From Streptomyces naganishii JCM 4654 (GTDB lineage: Bacteria > Actinomycetota > Actinomycetes > Streptomycetales > Streptomycetaceae): 64,000 bases of DNA. Below the pieces are notes generated by a model, which saw only the letters and a program-made list of their open reading frames with translations, ran no database searches and was not told the origin of the DNA. Positions within the stretch are counted from its first letter, which is position 1. Each line of letters opens with the position of its first letter. The stretch spans positions 62,001-126,000 of the forward strand of contig NZ_BMVF01000015.1 of NCBI RefSeq assembly GCF_014650575.1, written 5' to 3'. Made by a program: the position numbers and the translations under genes. Positions 20,056 through 28,952 of the stretch are shown piece after piece.

Positions 20056-21531
20056 ATGTCCTTCTCGCTCGCCGCCACCGCCCCGCCCGCGCCCCCGCAC
20101 ACCGGAGGCCTGCTCCTCCTCGTCGGCGGCACCACCGGCCTGCTCCTGGTCGCCGCCTTGGGCATCGCCCTGCTGCTGTTCCTGATCATGAAGGCGAGAC
20201 TCCAGCCGTTCGTGGCGCTGCTCGCCGTCTCCATAGCCGTCGGCCTGCTGGCCGGCCTGTCGGTCACCGAACTCTTCGGCACGGTCCAGCGCTCGGACGC
20301 CGTCTCCACCATCGAGTCCGGCATGGGCGGCATCCTCGGACACGTCGCCATCATCATCGGCCTGGGCACGATGCTCGGCGCGATCCTCGAGGTCAGCGGC
20401 GGCGCGGAAGTGCTCGCCTCCCGGCTGCTCGGCCTGTTCGGCGAACGGCGGGCGCCCCTGGCCATGGGCCTGACCGGCCTGATCTTCGGCATCCCGGTCT
20501 TCTTCGACGTGGGCATCTTCGTCCTCGCGCCCCTCGTCTACGCGGCCGCCAAGCGCGGCGGCAGGTCCATCCTGCTGTACTGCCTGCCCCTGCTCGCCGG
20601 CCTGTCGATGACCCACGCCTTCCTGCCGCCGCACCCCGGCCCGGTGGCCGCGGCCGGCCTGCTGCACGTCCAGCTCGGCTGGATCATCCTGATGGGCGTC
20701 GTCTGCGGCATCCCGGCGGTGCTCGCTGCGTGGGCGTACTCGGCCTGGGTCGGCGCGCGGATCTTCGTCGAGGTCCCGCAGGACATGGTGGAGGCGACGG
20801 CCGAGGCCAGGCAGGCGGTCCTGCGCGAGCAACTCGCCTCCGGCGCAAGGCCGCAGGAGAAGCCGGTCCCGCTCGGCACCGTCCTCGGCATCATCGGCAC
20901 CCCGCTGGTCCTCATCCTGGCCGCGACCTTCTCCTCCATCGCGCTGGACCCCTCCACGGGCCGCTCGGTGATCGAGTTCTTCGGCCACCCCTTCGTGGCC
21001 CTCACGATCGCCCTGGTGCTCGCGTACTACTTCCTCGGCATCCGCCGAGGCTGGTCCCGCAAGTCCCTGGAGACCGTCTCGACGGCCTCGCTGAAGCCGG
21101 TGGGCAACATCCTGCTGGTGGTCGGCGCGGGCGGGGTCTTCGGCGCGGTCCTCAAGGCGAGCGGGGTCGCGCAGGCGCTGTCGGACACCTTCAACGGCGT
21201 GGGCCTGCCGGTGATCGTGCTGGCGTACCTCATCTCGCTGGTGCTGCGCGTGGCCCAGGGCTCGGCGACGGTGGCGATCGTGACGACCGCCGGCATCGTG
21301 GCCCCGCTGCTGTCCGAGGGCCACCACTCCCAGGCCTTCGTCGCCCTCGTCATCATGGCGATCTCGGCCGGGTCGATCTTCGCCTCGCACGTCAACGACG
21401 GCGGCTTCTGGATGGTGGCCAAGTACTTCGGCATCAGCGAACGCGACACCCTGCGCACCTGGACCGTGCTGGAGAGCGTGCTGTCGGTGGGCGGGTTCGC
21501 CGTGGCGGCGGCGGTGAGCGTGTTCGTATAG
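20056..21531 (+). CDS. GntP-family permease (gluconate or D-serine type)
   Basis: A 491-residue integral membrane protein with about 12-14 hydrophobic spans and GntP-family blocks GLGTMLGAILEVSGGAEVLA, FGIPVFFDVGIFVLAPLVYA, LLAGLSMTHAFLPPHPGPVA and SHVNDGGFWMVAKYFGI. GntP members carry gluconate and related hydroxy acids by proton symport. The family also contains the E. coli D-serine permease DsdX. With the deacylase, deaminase and RidA alongside, a D-amino-acid substrate is at least as likely as gluconate. Confidence 0.9.
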   Translation: MSFSLAATAPPAPPHTGGLLLLVGGTTGLLLVAALGIALLLFLIMKARLQPFVALLAVSIAVGLLAGLSVTELFGTVQRSDAVSTIESGMGGILGHVAIIIGLGTMLGAILEVSGGAEVLASRLLGLFGERRAPLAMGLTGLIFGIPVFFDVGIFVLAPLVYAAAKRGGRSILLYCLPLLAGLSMTHAFLPPHPGPVAAAGLLHVQLGWIILMGVVCGIPAVLAAWAYSAWVGARIFVEVPQDMVEATAEARQAVLREQLASGARPQEKPVPLGTVLGIIGTPLVLILAATFSSIALDPSTGRSVIEFFGHPFVALTIALVLAYYFLGIRRGWSRKSLETVSTASLKPVGNILLVVGAGGVFGAVLKASGVAQALSDTFNGVGLPVIVLAYLISLVLRVAQGSATVAIVTTAGIVAPLLSEGHHSQAFVALVIMAISAGSIFASHVNDGGFWMVAKYFGISERDTLRTWTVLESVLSVGGFAVAAAVSVFV

Positions 21532-21631
21532 GAGCGATTTCCGCGCAGGGCCCCCGATTTGGTGTAGGGCTCTGATAACGATGCGGGGGCTGGCTGTGTG
21601 CGGCACAGGATCGTCGACCATACTGCCCGCT

Positions 21632-22198
21632 GTGGAGCAGCGCATAGGACCGAGCAGCCAGCCCCTGAAGAGCGACCCCGTCAAGGGCGCCGGATTCGAC
21701 CCGGCCTTCATCCCGGGCCTCACGACGCCGGCACCGGCGGAACGGGAGGACGAGGCGGCGCCCGCGGACGCGGAGACACCGGCGGACGCGGCGACGCGGG
21801 ACGAGCCGGGAGCCCCGGCCGAGCGGACCGCCCCCGCGGAACCGACCGAGGCCTCCGCCGAGGGCGACGAGCCGGCCCCGGAGGCCTCCGAGGGACCCGT
21901 CTTCGAGGCCGCCGACCGCCGCGCCCGCATCGTCGCCGACCACAAGGGCGTACGCCTGAGCCTGGACGACCAGGAGTGCGAGTTCCGCTGGGACGAGATC
22001 GGCGCCGTCGAGACGGAGACCCCCCGCTTCGGCAAGCGCTTCACGGTCACCGTCCACACCCCCGACCGCCGCTGGTACCCCATCGAGATCGAGGCCACCT
22101 CCAGGTCCGCCTTCCCCACCTGGGAATCGGAACTGGACGCGGTACTGGACGCCTACTTCGAGGAATCCACAGCCGAACCGGCCAAGGACGAGGACTGA
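21632..22198 (+). CDS. Conserved hypothetical protein with acidic N-terminal half
   Basis: 188 residues from the GTG at 21632. Residues about 20-95 are Ala/Glu/Pro/Asp-rich and probably disordered. The C-terminal 90 residues form a compact alpha/beta segment (IVADHKGVRLSLDDQECEFR, then WDEIGAVETETPRFGKRFTV) that could be a PH-like domain. I do not recognise a named family. The GTG lacks a ribosome site and follows ATACTGCC closely, which would suit a leaderless mRNA; an ATG at 21581 is an alternative. Confidence 0.7.
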   Translation: MEQRIGPSSQPLKSDPVKGAGFDPAFIPGLTTPAPAEREDEAAPADAETPADAATRDEPGAPAERTAPAEPTEASAEGDEPAPEASEGPVFEAADRRARIVADHKGVRLSLDDQECEFRWDEIGAVETETPRFGKRFTVTVHTPDRRWYPIEIEATSRSAFPTWESELDAVLDAYFEESTAEPAKDED

Positions 22199-22709
22199 CG
22201 GACGCGGGGCGCTCCGCGGGGCGCCTCCGGCCCCGCCCGGCGTATGAGACCGTTCCGAGCCTGTGAGTGCACGAGGGGTTCTCACCCTGGGATCGGAATC
22301 TGCTGCAGGTGCTGGATGATGGCTTCAAAATCCGCCAGGGCATCGCGGCAGAAATCCTGATCCTGAGTATTGAGAGAGTCGACCACGTCTGCGAACGCGG
22401 GATTGGTGAGCCCGTGAGATTCGCCATCCCATGTACGGAATCTGCAGGTATCCGTGAACAGGGTGAACTTCTGCCGGGAGCGAGAACCATGCGAGCTCAC
22501 CAAAGCGGCTGAGGGTACGCATTGCTCGCGTACTTCGAGTCGACACGTTAGATCCCCTCAGTTACGCAATCACCAAAGGGCGCCTGAGTAGCCGCCATTG
22601 GTGGTGACGAGGTTCTTGCCCGGGTTCAACAGCCTGATGGCTCGCTCGTAGTCCCCGTAGGTAAGGCCGTCATCCCGGTCCGGTGGCCGGTCAGCCGGCC
22701 CCACTCGTC
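22199..22709. other. Gene-poor, lower-GC patch
   Basis: About 510 bp with visibly lower GC than its surroundings and no gene I can support firmly. It contains one short leftward ORF (22282-22503) and, near 22570-22680, a leftward in-frame tail (TYGDYERAIRLLNPGKNLVT) without a matching upstream domain. It looks like decayed DNA from a lost gene or cassette. Confidence 0.5.
22282..22503 (-). CDS. Doubtful 73-residue hypothetical protein, possible gene remnant
   Basis: The ORF encodes a mixed-composition protein (FTLFTDTCRFRTWDGESHG, then LTNPAFADVVDSLNTQDQDF) that looks more like real protein than the Arg/Pro-rich shadows in other frames. There is no good ribosome site, codon GC is low, and neighbouring sequence is decayed. 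It may be the C-terminal end of a broken gene. Confidence 0.25.
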   Translation of the reverse strand: MVSSHGSRSRQKFTLFTDTCRFRTWDGESHGLTNPAFADVVDSLNTQDQDFCRDALADFEAIIQHLQQIPIPG

Positions 22710-22927
22710 CTAGTCGTCCACTCCGTCGCCTTCGCTCCCCACGTCCAGCGCCACCCCGCACGGCACGCCCGCGGCGGGTGCGGCGGCGTCGAGGAGCCGT
22801 GCGCCGAGGACCCTGCGATACGGCCACTCGCGCGAAGCGCCGGCCCTCGCGAGCGCGAACCGGGCGAGCGCGGCCTCGTCGGAGAGGGCGTAGATCCAGC
22901 GGACGCCGCCGTAGTCCCCTGCAAGCA
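22710..22927 (-). pseudogene. Truncated SseB-like or similar conserved protein fragment
   Basis: A leftward frame with no start codon reads GDYGGVRWIYALSDEAALAR, then FALARAGASREWPYRRVLGA and LLDAAAPAAGVPCGVALDVG before a TAG at 22710. This is well-ordered sequence of the sort seen in SseB N-terminal-type actinobacterial proteins, often encoded near secretion/toxin loci. The N-terminus is cut off right where the chitinase terminator begins. The family name is a tentative recollection; the broken state is plain. Confidence 0.5.
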
Positions 22928-22958
22928 GTGCGGCGCCCGGTCGGCGGGCGCCGCACTG
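22926..22958 (-). terminator. Chitinase terminator
   Basis: 14-bp perfect arms (CAGTGCGGCGCCCG and complement) with a 5-base loop, about 20 bp beyond the stop of the leftward chitinase gene. Confidence 0.8.
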
Positions 22959-22978
22959 GTCTTGCGTTCACATGCTGG

Positions 22979-24703
22979 TTACGGGAGGGCGTGGACGTGG
23001 GGTCCCACCGTGTTGGACCAGGCGTTGCCCGCCGCCGCGTCCCAGTTGGTCGACCAGGTCATCGCGCCGCGCAGGTCCTGGTAGGTCTTGGACGGCTTGA
23101 ACGAGCCGCAGCCGGTCAGCTTGGTGAGGCAGTCGAGGGCGTTGTTCACCACCGTCGGCGAGACGTAGCCGCTGCCGGCGCCGCTCGGGGAGGCGGGGAC
23201 GCCGAGGCCCACCTGGGACGGGGAGAGGCCGCCCTCCAGCTGGATGCAGGCCAGGGCCGTCAGGAAGTCCACCGAGCCCTGCGAGTACACCTTGCCGTCG
23301 CAGCCCAGCATGGAACCGCTGTTGTAGTACTGGGTGTTGACGACCGTGAGGATGTCCTTGATGTTCAGGGCCGTCTGGAAGTAGCCCGCGGACGTGGACT
23401 GCATGTCGATGGTCTGCGGGGCCATCGTGATGATCAGCGACGGGCCGGCCTTCTGCGAGAGGGCCCGCAGCGCCTGCGACATGTACGTCGCGTTGATGCC
23501 GTTCTCCAGGTCGATGTCGACGCCGTCGAAGCCGTACGTCTGCATCAGCGAGTAGACCGAGTCGGCGAAGTTCGCCGCCGAGGTCGGGTCGCTGACCGAG
23601 ACCGTGCCGTTCTGGCCGCCGACCGAGACGACGACCTTCTTGCCGGCCGCCTGCTTGGCCCTGATGTCCGCCTTGAACTGGTCGGCGGTGTAGCCGCCGA
23701 GGCCCGCCGAGTCGAGGTTGAAGGTCACCGCGCCCGGAGTGGTCGTGGCGTCCGCGAAGGCCACCGCGATGATGTCGTACTGGGAGGGGACGTCGGAGAT
23801 CTTCTGGACGGTCGCGCCGTTGTTGAAGTTCTGCCAGTAGCCCGTCACCGCGTGCTTGGGCAGGCCCGAACCGGAGCCGCCGCCACCACCGCCGGTCCCG
23901 GCGGTCGTGGCCGTCACCGTCGCCGACTTCACCGACTCGCCCGCCGCGTTCACCGCCGTGACCTGGAAGGCGTACGAGGTGGAGGCCGCCAGCCCGGTCA
24001 CCGTCGCCGAGGTGCCGGTCACCGACGTCACCTTGGTGCCGTCCCGGTAGACGTTGTAGCCGGTCGCGTTGGACACCGTGTTCCAGGCCAGGGACACCGA
24101 GGACGACGTCGTGCCCGTGGCCGACAGGCCGGTCGGGGCCGCCGGGACGGTGGGGGCCGGGTCACCGCCGCCGCCCCCGTCGGGGCCGTAGACGGAGACG
24201 TCGTCGGCGTAGTACGCGGCCTGGCCGTACCAGCCGTGCAGGTAGACCGTGACGGACGTGGTGGACGAGCCCGTGGTGAACGTCGTCGACAGCTGCTTCC
24301 AGCCCGGGCTGTCCGGCGTCCACGTGGACACGTCCGTCGTGCCCGTGCCCGTCGCGCCCAGGTAGGTGTAGCCGCCCTGGACCCACGCGGTCAGCGTGTA
24401 CGTCGAGTTGGGTTTGACCGCCACCGACTGGGTGCACTGGGCGTTGTCCTGCCCGGCCGGCGTGGCCTTCAGCGCGGCCGAACCGCTGTGCACGGGCGAG
24501 GAGACGGTCGTACCGCTGCCCGCCGAACAGGTCCAACTGCCCAGACCGGCCTCGAAACCGGCGTTCTTGGCGTTGTTGACGTCCGCCGCCGACGCCTGGC
24601 CCGTGCCGGCGAAGGACAGGGCGAGTGCCGCGGTGACGGCTCCCGACCAGATGCGCAGCGGCCGCAGCCGTCCGGGTCTGGGTATGCCTGATACGCGGTC
24701 CAC
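22979..24703 (-). CDS. Secreted GH18 chitinase with carbohydrate-binding and FnIII domains
   Basis: 574 residues. A long signal peptide (about 1-39, ending ASA) is followed by a jelly-roll carbohydrate-binding module (about 41-175; NAGFEAGLGSWTCSAGSG), a fibronectin III domain (about 187-272; PTGLSATGTTSSSVSLAWN), a Gly/Ser linker and the GH18 barrel (about 285-574). The catalytic motif DGVDIDLE has its proton-donor Glu near residue 398, and KKVVVSVGGQNG is the second conserved strand. It hydrolyses chitin outside the cell. Two DasR-type sites lie in its promoter. Confidence 0.95.
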   Translation of the reverse strand: MDRVSGIPRPGRLRPLRIWSGAVTAALALSFAGTGQASAADVNNAKNAGFEAGLGSWTCSAGSGTTVSSPVHSGSAALKATPAGQDNAQCTQSVAVKPNSTYTLTAWVQGGYTYLGATGTGTTDVSTWTPDSPGWKQLSTTFTTGSSTTSVTVYLHGWYGQAAYYADDVSVYGPDGGGGGDPAPTVPAAPTGLSATGTTSSSVSLAWNTVSNATGYNVYRDGTKVTSVTGTSATVTGLAASTSYAFQVTAVNAAGESVKSATVTATTAGTGGGGGGSGSGLPKHAVTGYWQNFNNGATVQKISDVPSQYDIIAVAFADATTTPGAVTFNLDSAGLGGYTADQFKADIRAKQAAGKKVVVSVGGQNGTVSVSDPTSAANFADSVYSLMQTYGFDGVDIDLENGINATYMSQALRALSQKAGPSLIITMAPQTIDMQSTSAGYFQTALNIKDILTVVNTQYYNSGSMLGCDGKVYSQGSVDFLTALACIQLEGGLSPSQVGLGVPASPSGAGSGYVSPTVVNNALDCLTKLTGCGSFKPSKTYQDLRGAMTWSTNWDAAAGNAWSNTVGPHVHALP

Positions 24704-24822
24704 TGGGGCCTCCGGTGGGGGAGAGGGGAGGGGAGCAACTCGTGGGTTGATTCAGGGGGATCGACGTGCGGTCGGTCTGGAGAGCGACTGCCGGGACGGT
24801 GGCCACCGTCAGGCGTAACAAG

Positions 24823-24862
24823 TTGGTCCAGACCAATTGACTTGTCAAGAGGTCCAGACCAA
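24823..24862 (-). promoter_or_regulatory. Chitinase promoter with two DasR-type (dre) repeats
   Basis: A 14-bp palindrome TTGGTCCAGACCAA (24823-24836) and a second copy GGTCCAGACCAA (24851-24862) flank a perfect -35 box TTGACA (24848-24843 on the minus strand). Streptomyces chitinase promoters are known for such paired 12-bp repeats, and the sequence fits the consensus of the GntR-family repressor DasR, which releases DNA on binding phosphorylated glucosamine. Confidence 0.8.
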
Positions 24863-25101
24863 CTTCGCCGGTCAACGGGCGGCGCCGAATCCACGCTTCC
24901 GGGTCCGGCCGGCCGGACGGGCCTGCTCAACCCGTCCCGTTTTGCCGTGACTTGCGACAGGCAGTTGCCACTCAGCTACAGAATCGCTGTTCTCCGGTCA
25001 CAGAGGCGTGGATACAGTGCTGAGGTAGTCACGCAGTGAAGTCAACTCGGCGTGCCGGAGGAACGACGGCGGGCCGAACGGCGTGAAACGGGGAGCTGCG
25101 C

Positions 25102-25947
25102 GTGTCAACTGCCATTGCTGTGACCAGCGCCGACATGGCGCTGCCCGCGCACGACGAGCGGACCTTGCCGGCCGTCGTCCTGCGCGACCTGGACCGACAG
25201 CCGCTGGAGCGGTCGCTGGACGCCGTGCAGACGCTGATCGACCAGCACGGACACGTGATCGTCGTGTGCTCGCACGCGGCTCCCAGCGGGGTCGAGAGGC
25301 GGCTGCACACCGTGCGCTCGCTGCTGGAGAGCGACCGTATAGCCCTCTTCCGGCCGGCCCTGCCCCCGCTCGGACTGGCCGTCCTGGCCCGCCAGTTGAG
25401 GCAGCTGGCCTCCTGCGACCTCAGCCCCGGCGTGCTCGCCTCGGCCGGCCGCCTCCTCACGCACTACATCCACGCCGGCGCCGTCCTCGGCTCCGTCACC
25501 CGCCTCGACCGCGTCCCCGTGGGACTCAAGGCGCACGCCAAGTCCTGGGTGCCCGGCAGCCAGTTCGGCGTGGTCGCCCACCCCGAACCCCAGCTCGTCC
25601 GCATCGGACCCGAAGCCAGCCTCGCCGGGCCCGAGTTCGGCACCTGGATGCTCGTCGCCAAGGGCCAGCTCCAGTCCGACTGGGCCGCCACCACCCTCGC
25701 CCCCGCCTGGAACGTGCAGGGGCTGCGCGAGGCCCCGCTCCCCGCCGAGTCCGCGCAGTGGTGGGGGACGGGAAAGCTCGTCGAGTTCTGCACCTACCTG
25801 CCCGACCTGTCGGTCCTCTACCAGCTGGTGACCTCGGTCCGCCAGAGCGTCTGCCACTGGTGCGGCATCGACGTCATCGGCGACCGCTGCGTCTTCTGCT
25901 CCGCCACCCCGCCCGTGCAGCACGAGAGCCACACCCCGACCGGGTAG
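25102..25947 (+). CDS. Conserved zinc-ribbon protein heading the Tad locus
   Basis: 281 residues, no signal peptide. The N-terminal part (TLIDQHGHVIVVCSHAAPSG) looks alpha/beta. The C-terminus carries a CHWC...CVFC pair that would bind zinc. I know no function. It starts from GTG with GGGGAG upstream and is the first gene of the rightward run; the next gene, cpaB, begins 88 bp on, so common transcription is likely. Confidence 0.75.
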   Translation: MSTAIAVTSADMALPAHDERTLPAVVLRDLDRQPLERSLDAVQTLIDQHGHVIVVCSHAAPSGVERRLHTVRSLLESDRIALFRPALPPLGLAVLARQLRQLASCDLSPGVLASAGRLLTHYIHAGAVLGSVTRLDRVPVGLKAHAKSWVPGSQFGVVAHPEPQLVRIGPEASLAGPEFGTWMLVAKGQLQSDWAATTLAPAWNVQGLREAPLPAESAQWWGTGKLVEFCTYLPDLSVLYQLVTSVRQSVCHWCGIDVIGDRCVFCSATPPVQHESHTPTG

Positions 25948-26034
25948 TCCCCGGCCGGACGGTCCCGTACCGCCACCACCGCTCAGGCCATTCGATCCCG
26001 CTCGACCGATATCCCCAACGAGGTTGTACGGTTC

Positions 26035-26742
26035 ATGAACTCCCGTCAGCGCCGCGGCGTGATACTCCTGATTCTGTCCGTCATCTGCGCCCTGGGCGCG
26101 TTCGCGGGCGTGCTCTCCGTCATCAGCGACGTCAAGTCCAAGGTCGGGCCCGAGGTGACGGCCTACCGGCTGCGGACCAACGTGCAGCCCTACACGACGC
26201 TGAACACGAGCCAGTTCGAGAAGATCAAGATGCCCAAGCGGTGGCTGTCCGACAACGCCGTCACCGACCTCGCGCAGATCCAGGGCAAGATCGCGGTCAC
26301 CACCCTGCGCGCCGGCTCCCTGCTCCAGAGCGACATGATCGTCAACCAGCCCGCCCTCCAGCCGGGCCAGCAGGAGGTCGCCATCATGATCGACGCGGCG
26401 ACCGGCGTGGCCGGCAAGATCACCCCGGGCTCCACGGTCAACGTGTACGCCACCTTCGCCGGCCAGCGCCAGGGCGACCCCGCCCAGTCGAAGATCATCG
26501 TCACCAACGCCAGGGTGCTCGACGTGGGCCGGATCACCGCACTGGACCCCAACGCCGACAACAGGAACCAGCAGCCCACCGAGGCGGTCCCCATCACCTT
26601 CGCGCTGTCCACCATCGACGCCCAGCGCATCACGTACGCCGAGTCGTTCGCCCAGCGGGTCCGGCTCGCCCTGGTCGCGCCCGGCAGCGACACCAGCGTC
26701 CCGGCCAAGGACCGCACCTACGAACTCGCGAACGACAAGTGA
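26035..26742 (+). CDS. cpaB: Tad pilus assembly protein CpaB/RcpC (SAF domain)
   Basis: 235 residues: one N-terminal membrane span (about 8-30; RGVILLILSVICALGAFAGV) and an extracytoplasmic SAF/CpaB region, with VSGKI-like turns replaced here by IQGKIAVTTLRAGSLLQSDM and VAGKITPGSTVNVYATF. In diderms CpaB works with the secretin; in monoderm actinobacteria its role is presumably in the wall-facing part of the assembly apparatus. Twelve bases separate it from the next gene. Confidence 0.88.
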   Translation: MNSRQRRGVILLILSVICALGAFAGVLSVISDVKSKVGPEVTAYRLRTNVQPYTTLNTSQFEKIKMPKRWLSDNAVTDLAQIQGKIAVTTLRAGSLLQSDMIVNQPALQPGQQEVAIMIDAATGVAGKITPGSTVNVYATFAGQRQGDPAQSKIIVTNARVLDVGRITALDPNADNRNQQPTEAVPITFALSTIDAQRITYAESFAQRVRLALVAPGSDTSVPAKDRTYELANDK

Positions 26743-26754
26743 GAGGCCGCGCGC

Positions 26755-28017
26755 ATGCCCACCAGGATCCTCCCGGCAGTCGGCGACGCGGACGCGGTCC
26801 GTTCCATCACCACGCTGCTCAGCCAGCTCCCCGACGCCGAACCCGTCGGCCCGGTCGCCGACTCGACCCAGCTCATCGACACCCTCGCGCGCCTGGCCGC
26901 CGAGTCCGTCGACGAGCTGCCCGAGGTCGTGCTGGTGCACGAGCGGATCGGCCCCGTCCCGGCCCTCGAGTTGGTCCGCGAGGTCGCGCTGCGCTTCCCG
27001 GCGGTCGGCGTCATCCTCATCAGCTCCGACGCCAGCCCCGGCCTGTTCTCCGCCGCCATGGACTCCGGCGCCCGCGGCCTGGTCGCGCTGCCCCTCAGCT
27101 ACGAGGAACTCGTCAGCCGCGTCCAGGCGGTGGCCCAGTGGTCGGTGGGCGTACGCCGCCATCTCGGCCACGGCGGCGACGTGTTCACCGGGGCCGGCGG
27201 TCGCGTCGTCACCGTGAGCGGCGCCAAGGGAGGCGTGGGCGCCACCCTCGCGGCCATCCAGCTCGCCCTGGCCGCGCAGGCCTCCGGCCACGCCACGGCC
27301 CTGGTCGACATGGACCTCCAGACCGGCGACGTCGCCTCCTACCTCGACGTCCAGTTCCGCCGCTCCGTGGCCGACCTCGCCGCCATCACCGACATCTCCC
27401 CGCGCGTCCTGGCCGACGCCGTCTTCCGCCACGACACCGGCGTCGCCCTGCTCCTCGCCCCCGGCGAGGGCGAGCGCGGCGAGGAGGTCACCGACCGCGC
27501 CGCCCGCCAGATCGTCAGCGCCCTGCGCTCCCGTTACGAGGTCGTCGTACTGGACTGCGGCGCCCAGCTGAGCGGGGCCAGCGCGGCGGCCGTGGAGATG
27601 GCCGACACCGCTCTGCTGGTGACCACCCCGGACGTGGTCGCGGTGCGCGCCGCCAAGCGCACGGTGCGGATGTGGGACCGGCTCCAGATCCGCAAGGCCG
27701 AGGAGACGACGATCGTCGTCAACCGGCACACCCGCGCCACGGAGATCCAGCCGCCGCTCATCCAGAAGATCACCGGCACGGCGGTCGCGGGCACGGCCGT
27801 ACCCGCCAACTTCAAGGAACTCCAGGGCGCGGTGGACGCCGGCCGCGTGCACGAACTGGACAACCGCAGCACGGTCAAGCAGGCCCTGTGGGGCCTCGCG
27901 GGCGAACTCGGCATCGTCAGGACGCCGGACGCCGCCGCCCACAGGAGCGGCGGCCGCCTGCGGGGCGGCGACCGGGGCTCGGTGCGCTTCGGGCGCAGAA
28001 GGGAGACCGGGGGATGA
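26755..28017 (+). CDS. CpaE/TadZ-like MinD-family ATPase of the Tad pilus
   Basis: 420 residues. The N-terminal 140 residues form a receiver-like domain with degenerate phosphorylation site. From about 155 a ParA/MinD domain follows, with the deviant Walker A SGAKGGVGAT, LVDMDLQTGDVASYLDV and VLDCGAQLSGASAAAVEMAD. TadZ proteins localise the Tad machine to the pole or site of assembly; such genes in Streptomyces have often been mislabelled septum-site-determining. The stop overlaps the next start (ATGA). Confidence 0.9.
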   Translation: MPTRILPAVGDADAVRSITTLLSQLPDAEPVGPVADSTQLIDTLARLAAESVDELPEVVLVHERIGPVPALELVREVALRFPAVGVILISSDASPGLFSAAMDSGARGLVALPLSYEELVSRVQAVAQWSVGVRRHLGHGGDVFTGAGGRVVTVSGAKGGVGATLAAIQLALAAQASGHATALVDMDLQTGDVASYLDVQFRRSVADLAAITDISPRVLADAVFRHDTGVALLLAPGEGERGEEVTDRAARQIVSALRSRYEVVVLDCGAQLSGASAAAVEMADTALLVTTPDVVAVRAAKRTVRMWDRLQIRKAEETTIVVNRHTRATEIQPPLIQKITGTAVAGTAVPANFKELQGAVDAGRVHELDNRSTVKQALWGLAGELGIVRTPDAAAHRSGGRLRGGDRGSVRFGRRRETGG

Positions 28018-28460
28018 GAGGCGGGGGGACGGGAGCCGGCGCAACGCCGGTCAGCGGAGCGCGAGTTCGCAAGGCCGGCCCGGTGCGGCTCAGGTCGGAC
28101 GACGGCCAGGTCGCCATCGAGTTCCTCGGCATGGCGCCGACGATCATCATCACGCTGGTGCTGCTGTGGCAGTGCGTGCTGCTGGGGTACACGTACACGC
28201 TCGCGGGGAATGCTGCCGACGAGGCCGTACGGGCGGGGACGGCGGCCACGGGGGACCGTCAGGGGGCGTGCGTGCGGGCGGGGCTGAAGGATCTGCCGAG
28301 TGCCTGGCAGGGCGACGCGACCATCGACTGCGCGCCCGGAGCGCCCGGTTACCTGCGGGCCGAGGTCCAGCTGAAGGTCCCGGTCCTTCTCCCCGGCGTG
28401 ATCGGCTTCCCGATCCCGGTGACGGGCCACGCCGGCGCCGTCGAGGAGGTGAAGGACTGA
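28014..28460 (+). CDS. TadE-type minor pseudopilin 1
   Basis: 148 residues. After a basic 31-residue leader comes DDGQVAIEFLGMAPTIIITL, which holds the Tad prepilin cleavage pattern G/xxxxEF with Glu at +5 followed by a hydrophobic helix, then EAVRAG typical of TadE. The C-terminal part is extracytoplasmic with a Cys pair. It would be cut by the prepilin peptidase encoded at 42158-42901. Translationally coupled to cpaE. Confidence 0.88.
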   Translation: MRGGGTGAGATPVSGARVRKAGPVRLRSDDGQVAIEFLGMAPTIIITLVLLWQCVLLGYTYTLAGNAADEAVRAGTAATGDRQGACVRAGLKDLPSAWQGDATIDCAPGAPGYLRAEVQLKVPVLLPGVIGFPIPVTGHAGAVEEVKD

Positions 28461-28461
28461 G

Positions 28462-28929
28462 ATGCCGTACGTCCTGCGAAGCAGCCGGCCCGGACGCCGC
28501 CGCGCCCCCGACCGCCACCTCGGCCACCGCCGCGCCCGCGACCTGGGATTCGGCCACCGCCGAGCCCATGCCCATGCCCGCGTCCGAGCCCGCGACCGCG
28601 GCCAGGTCGCCATCGAGTACCTCGGATTCATCCCGGTCCTGATGCTGGTCGCCGTCGCGGTCATCCAGATCGGCCTCGTCGCCTGGGCCGCCCAGCAGGC
28701 GGGCACCGCCGCCCGTGCGGGAGCGCGCGCCGCCTCGCTCGGCATGAGCGCCCAGCAGGGCTGCCAGCAGGCGGTCGCCGACTCGCTGAGCGGCCGTACG
28801 AGCTGTTCGCAGGCCCCGGGCAACGACACGGTCACCGTCACCGCGACCGTCCACATCCCCTCGATCATCCCGCTCTGGGATCCCATCGGGGACGCCCACA
28901 AGACCGCCACCATGCCGCTCGACCACTGA
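28462..28929 (+). CDS. TadE-type minor pseudopilin 2
   Basis: 155 residues. An unusually long, Arg/His-rich leader of about 47 residues precedes DRGQVAIEYLGFIPVLMLVA, again the G/xxxxEY cleavage pattern and hydrophobic helix, then AGTAARAGARAAS. It starts 1 bp after the previous stop. The His/Arg-rich leader shows short internal repeats (HRRARD, HRRAHAHA), perhaps expanded by slippage. Confidence 0.87.
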   Translation: MPYVLRSSRPGRRRAPDRHLGHRRARDLGFGHRRAHAHARVRARDRGQVAIEYLGFIPVLMLVAVAVIQIGLVAWAAQQAGTAARAGARAASLGMSAQQGCQQAVADSLSGRTSCSQAPGNDTVTVTATVHIPSIIPLWDPIGDAHKTATMPLDH

Positions 28930-28952
28930 ACGAGGAGCCGAGGGAAGCAGCC

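Noticed and set aside
22570..22971. A 133-codon leftward ORF in the decayed patch
   Set aside because: Most of it is Arg-rich shadow of the headless fragment in another frame; only its last 34 residues look like protein.
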